Source: Candidatus Zhuqueibacterota bacterium (lineage in GTDB: Bacteria > Zhuqueibacterota > Zhuqueibacteria > Zhuqueibacterales > Geothermadaptataceae). From it: a DNA stretch of 58,211 bases. Positions 55,091 to 58,211 of the stretch are shown piece by piece (position 1 is the stretch's first letter; the number at the start of each line of letters is the position of its first letter). The notes beneath the pieces were generated by a model. It saw only the letters and a program-made list of their open reading frames with translations, was not told the DNA's origin and searched no databases. Made by a program: the position numbers and the translations under genes. The stretch spans positions 1-58,211 of the forward strand of contig JAUZRQ010000055.1 of assembly GCA_030950365.1 (NCBI GenBank), written 5' to 3'.

Positions 55091-57190
55091 ATGTCCATGA
55101 ACATTGCGCGGATACAAAAGCTGCTACGCATGCTTCAAAGCTGGCAGATGCGGTTTCACCGAATCGTTTCACGGCTCGGGCTGCCGGACTACACCCTGTT
55201 CACGATTTTTTCCATCATCATCGGAGCGGCGGCGGGGCTGGCCGCGGTGTTTTTTCACGAAACCATCGATTTTTTCACTGAGATCTTTTTCGGCCGCGGT
55301 CTCGGCTATCTGTCCTTCATCGGCCCGGCGGCGATCGTGCTCATTCCCACCCTTGGCATGCTGCTACAAAGCGGCATGATCATGCTCGCGCCAAACGTGG
55401 CCAAACACCGCGGCGTACTGGAGGTGATTAAAGCGGTGGCCATCCGTGGCGGCTATATTTCCTTTCGCACCACGCTGTTTCATTTTCTTGCTCCGGCCAT
55501 CTGCATTGGCTCCGGCGGCACGGTCGGACCCGAAGGACCGGCGGCGCAGCTTGGCGGCGGCGTGGCCAGCAAAGTAAGCCGCTTTTTCGGCCTAACGGAC
55601 TCGCGCCGGCGCATGTTCACCGCCGCCGGTTCGGGAGCGGCTATCGCCGCGGTGTTCAATACCCCCCTCGGCGGCGTGTTCTTTGCCCTGGAAATCATCC
55701 TCCTGAACGATTTTCAAACGCCCACCTTTTCCGCCCTGATCCTGGCCTCGGTCACGGCCAGCGCCATTTCGCGGATTTTTCTGGGCAATCAGCCGGCTTT
55801 CCATTTTTCCACCGTATCCATCGGGCCATACAACCAGCTCTATCTTTACGCGCTGCTGGGCATCGGCGCTGGCGCAATTTCACTGCTGTACATCAAATAC
55901 TCGGAAAAACTCAATAAAGTGCTGCACAATTACCTGTTGCACCGAATCCCGCAATGGCTGGTCATGACCCTGGTGGGGCTCTTACTGGGGGTGGCCGGCT
56001 ATCACTATCGCGAAATCTTTGGCATCGGCTATGAGGCCATCAATCACATCCTCGCCGACGGGATTCCCTGGCAAACGATAGCTGTGCTGTTTCTGCTCAA
56101 GCTGATTTTCGTGCCGCTGATTCTCGAATCGGGCGGATTCGGCGGGGTGTTCGCACCGTCGCTCTTTCTCGGTGCGTGCTATGGCTACCTGTTCTCCTAC
56201 GGGCTCAATCACTTTTTCAACCTCGAATTGCACACCACCACCTACACCCTCGTGGGCATGGGCGCCATGCTCGGCGGCATCAACAGCATCCCGATTTCCG
56301 CCATTTTGATCATTTTTGAAATGAGCCGCGAATATGCGTTTATCCTGCCGCTAATGCTGGGCGTGGTCACCAGCACGACTGTCGTGCAGCTCATCATCAA
56401 AGATTCCATTCACAGCAAGCATTTAAAACAGGAAGGCTACCGCATTTCCCATGGACGTGAAATCCACGTGCTGCGTTCGCTGCGAGTGAAGGACGTCATG
56501 CGAAAGGACGTGGCGATGATCCCGGAAGACATGCCGCTATCGCAACTCCTGCGGCATTTGATCGAGAGCCCGCACAACACCTTTTACACGGTGGATAAAC
56601 ATGGCAGGTTGCGAGGCACCATCAGCATGACCGAGCTCCGGCCGCTGATTTCCGAGTACGACTACCTGCGCGAAATGATCATCGCGCGCGATATCGCCAA
56701 TGATCATGTGATCACCGTGCGTGAGGACGACGACCTCGATTATGTGCTCAATCTGTTCGGCTATGAAAACGTCGATGAATTCCCGGTGACTGCCGCTGTT
56801 GAGCCCGGGAAAGTGGTGGGAACGGTCTGGCGACAGGATGTGCTCAACGCGTACAATCAGGCCAGCATCAAATACGACATTACAGACGGGCTGGCGCGCA
56901 GTCTGCGCACGCTGGAGAAAACGCATGAAGTCAAAGTGGCCGAAGGCTATGCCATCGTCGAGCGGCCGGTGCCGGACCGGTTTGTGGGCAAATCCATCAA
57001 AGAGCTGCGCCTGCGTAACCGCTACGGCCTGGAAGTGCTGATGATTCGTCCAGCCATGCCGCCATTCGCCAGCGAGGAGCCCGATATGATCATCGCCACG
57101 CCGGACTATGTGATTCAGGAGGGCGATACGCTGGTGTTGTTTGGTCCCGAGGATAAAATTGCCAGAACGGCGAAATGGTGCAAGGAATAA
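55091..57190 (+). CDS. ClC-family chloride channel/antiporter with CBS and RCK_C domains
   Basis: 699 residues. The ClC core (about 35-440) has GSGGTVGPEGPAAQLG with the gating Glu, GSGAAIAAVFNTPLGGVFFALEI with the internal proton Glu, and GGFGGVFAPSLFLGA. Two CBS domains follow (about 465-600: VKDVMRKDVAMIPED and ANDHVITVREDDDLD). The last 75 residues (VGKSIKELRLRNRYGLEVL, IQEGDTLVLFGPEDKI) are a TrkA_C/RCK_C domain that often binds nucleotides such as c-di-AMP or c-di-NMPs. Probably a regulated Cl-/H+ exchanger. The start has only a weak ribosome site; ATG at 55097 is an alternative. Confidence 0.93.
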   Translation: MSMNIARIQKLLRMLQSWQMRFHRIVSRLGLPDYTLFTIFSIIIGAAAGLAAVFFHETIDFFTEIFFGRGLGYLSFIGPAAIVLIPTLGMLLQSGMIMLAPNVAKHRGVLEVIKAVAIRGGYISFRTTLFHFLAPAICIGSGGTVGPEGPAAQLGGGVASKVSRFFGLTDSRRRMFTAAGSGAAIAAVFNTPLGGVFFALEIILLNDFQTPTFSALILASVTASAISRIFLGNQPAFHFSTVSIGPYNQLYLYALLGIGAGAISLLYIKYSEKLNKVLHNYLLHRIPQWLVMTLVGLLLGVAGYHYREIFGIGYEAINHILADGIPWQTIAVLFLLKLIFVPLILESGGFGGVFAPSLFLGACYGYLFSYGLNHFFNLELHTTTYTLVGMGAMLGGINSIPISAILIIFEMSREYAFILPLMLGVVTSTTVVQLIIKDSIHSKHLKQEGYRISHGREIHVLRSLRVKDVMRKDVAMIPEDMPLSQLLRHLIESPHNTFYTVDKHGRLRGTISMTELRPLISEYDYLREMIIARDIANDHVITVREDDDLDYVLNLFGYENVDEFPVTAAVEPGKVVGTVWRQDVLNAYNQASIKYDITDGLARSLRTLEKTHEVKVAEGYAIVERPVPDRFVGKSIKELRLRNRYGLEVLMIRPAMPPFASEEPDMIIATPDYVIQEGDTLVLFGPEDKIARTAKWCKE

Positions 57191-57512
57191 TTGTGGCATT
57201 GGCCGCTCCCCCCTCACCGGTTGCTAACATGCCCTCCTTTGCCCTGTGCGATTTTCCCATGTGCGCTGTCCATCGTCGCATCAATGCGACACACAAAAAA
57301 TCAAAGGCAACTTATTTATTTTCAAAAGCTAATCCATGGCTTTCCCTAATTGCGCGTGTTGGATCTTTGCGACAGTTCACGGTTAAAAAGGCATGCCCAC
57401 CAAGATGTAACTCTACCTAAAACAGTAGGTTGCGAATTAATTGAAAAAGTGGTACAAAAATTGCAAATAGTTTAAATGTACCTGTTCTTTGAAAGGCCGC
57501 CTCAGGCGACGG
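57191..57512. other. Convergent intergenic region with sigma54-like site
   Basis: No gene. On the plus strand GTGGTACAAAAATTGCA (57449-57465) has the -24 GG and -12 GC at the right ten-base spacing but faces the 3' end of the CARDB gene. The inverted repeat GCCGCCTCAGGCGAC lies shortly after. A small RNA or chance match. Confidence 0.35.
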
Positions 57513-58211
57513 TCATGAAGCAAGCTTCACCGGCGTCCAACACATCGCGCCATTGGACACACAGCTCGTGCCCGGCACAGAAGGCCACAAACCGCCGCTA
57601 CTGCCTATGATATAGGCCACAAACTCCTGATCCTCATACGTATTATCAACATAAAACCGATTATAAAAATAACCGCCATCAGCATCGCCAACATTCTCAA
57701 CCTGATACTGATACACCTGCTGCTGGCCTTTACAAACCGTGCCGCTATTCCACGCCGCGCCATACTTCTTGATGCGAAAATCCGGGCACTTATTGATGGT
57801 AAAATCCTGCGAGCGGGCATTGTTGCCCTCATCTTCTTCAGATACATCGCCGTTCACATCCGCAGTCACCATAATCGTCCGCGTCCCGGACATACACGCA
57901 TACGGATTGGACGAACAGTCCACCGAGCAGGTCACTGTGCGGCTCGGATTCTGACCATTGATGGCGGTCATAACCCCGGTGGACACGCCAGAGCAAATGG
58001 TGCTCCCGTTCACCTGAAACCGCGTCTGCGTCACCCCAACATCCGAATAGCCAATATTTTTCACCGTCGCCGTAATCGTATAGCCAGCATTGGCGCAATA
58101 ATTATCAATGCTGATGCTGTCCACCACCAAATCCGGGCCCAGACAATACCAGGTATCAGCCGTTGAAAAATCCCCGCACCCCAAAGTATTATCACAGGTC
58201 GCAACCCTGAT
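57513..58211 (-). CDS. Secreted CARDB-domain protein, 5' part beyond window
   Basis: Partial: the frame is open through the right edge, so the N-terminus lies outside. About 232 residues are visible. Two CARDB-type beta-sandwich repeats: GPDLVVDSISIDN...ATVKNIGYSDVG and CPDFRIKKYGAAW...YQVENVGDADGG. Many cysteines (CSGVS, CSVDCSSNPYACMSG) suggest disulphides and extracellular location. The protein ends shortly after CWTPVKLAS without a sorting domain. CARDB modules mediate adhesion on large surface proteins. Confidence 0.82.
   Translation of the reverse strand: MRVATCDNTLGCGDFSTADTWYCLGPDLVVDSISIDNYCANAGYTITATVKNIGYSDVGVTQTRFQVNGSTICSGVSTGVMTAINGQNPSRTVTCSVDCSSNPYACMSGTRTIMVTADVNGDVSEEDEGNNARSQDFTINKCPDFRIKKYGAAWNSGTVCKGQQQVYQYQVENVGDADGGYFYNRFYVDNTYEDQEFVAYIIGSSGGLWPSVPGTSCVSNGAMCWTPVKLAS

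Noticed and set aside
54688-55281. Plus-strand gene of 197 codons overlapping the ClC start
   Set aside because: It runs through the ClC coding sequence in another frame, has no ribosome site and no family character.

Overview
The window looks like a chromosomal segment of a free-living Gram-negative bacterium of moderately high G+C. Several traits suggest the FCB side of the tree (KSB1/Calditrichota/Ignavibacteriota-like): a PorV/PorQ-like outer-membrane barrel fused to TPRs, large TPR lipoproteins, an M56 (BlaR1-like) receptor with a TonB C-terminal domain, and many TTG/GTG starts. The taxon is an inference; no rRNA or other decisive marker is present.

Layout. 0.5-5.7 kb: a minus-strand operon DUF1992 protein - sirtuin - TPR lipoprotein - pyrK - pyrD. 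6.2-10.6 kb: a barrel-TPR protein, a membrane class III nucleotide cyclase and a small membrane protein. 11.5-17.4 kb: mazG, a HIT hydrolase, a divergent EF-G and an RsbU/STAS regulatory pair. 17.9-21.4 kb: rpsT, guaB and hutH. 21.6-36.7 kb: a large signalling and cytoskeleton block. 36.8-45.7 kb: gcvPB, an HDAC-like hydrolase behind a structured RNA leader, a response regulator, a cold-shock gene, queE and two peptidases. 46-50 kb: two tandem Uma2 nucleases, an epoxide-hydrolase-like protein, an OsmC-family gene with an in-frame UGA, and an aminotransferase. 50.2-50.8 kb: two copies of a mobile-looking repeat around a wrecked initiator tRNA. 50.9-57.2 kb: a TonB-domain lipoprotein, a blaI/blaR1-like pair and a ClC transporter. 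The right edge cuts a secreted CARDB protein.

The most notable system is at 21.6-33.8 kb. A REC-PAS-PAS histidine kinase and an NtrC-type sigma54 activator lie directly upstream of a good sigma54 (-24/-12) promoter at 30179-30195. That promoter faces a row of genes: response regulator with DUF4388, ParA ATPase, single-domain response regulator, membrane lytic transglycosylase, an 876-residue protein with two HPt-like domains, an FtsZ that reads as archaeal-type in every diagnostic motif and carries a C-terminal HPt-like domain, and a further HPt-like protein. A strong terminator follows. All four HPt-like domains lack the phospho-accepting histidine. I read this as a sigma54-switched, signalling-coupled tubulin-family cytoskeleton, positioned by ParA and linked to peptidoglycan cleavage. 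Its function is not known to me.

Other unusual items: a predicted OsmC selenoprotein with a downstream hairpin; a ~246-bp element with terminal inverted repeats and 10-bp target duplications that carries a nested REP-like palindrome; and an unassigned structured RNA ending in an intrinsic terminator at 39.75-40.01 kb.
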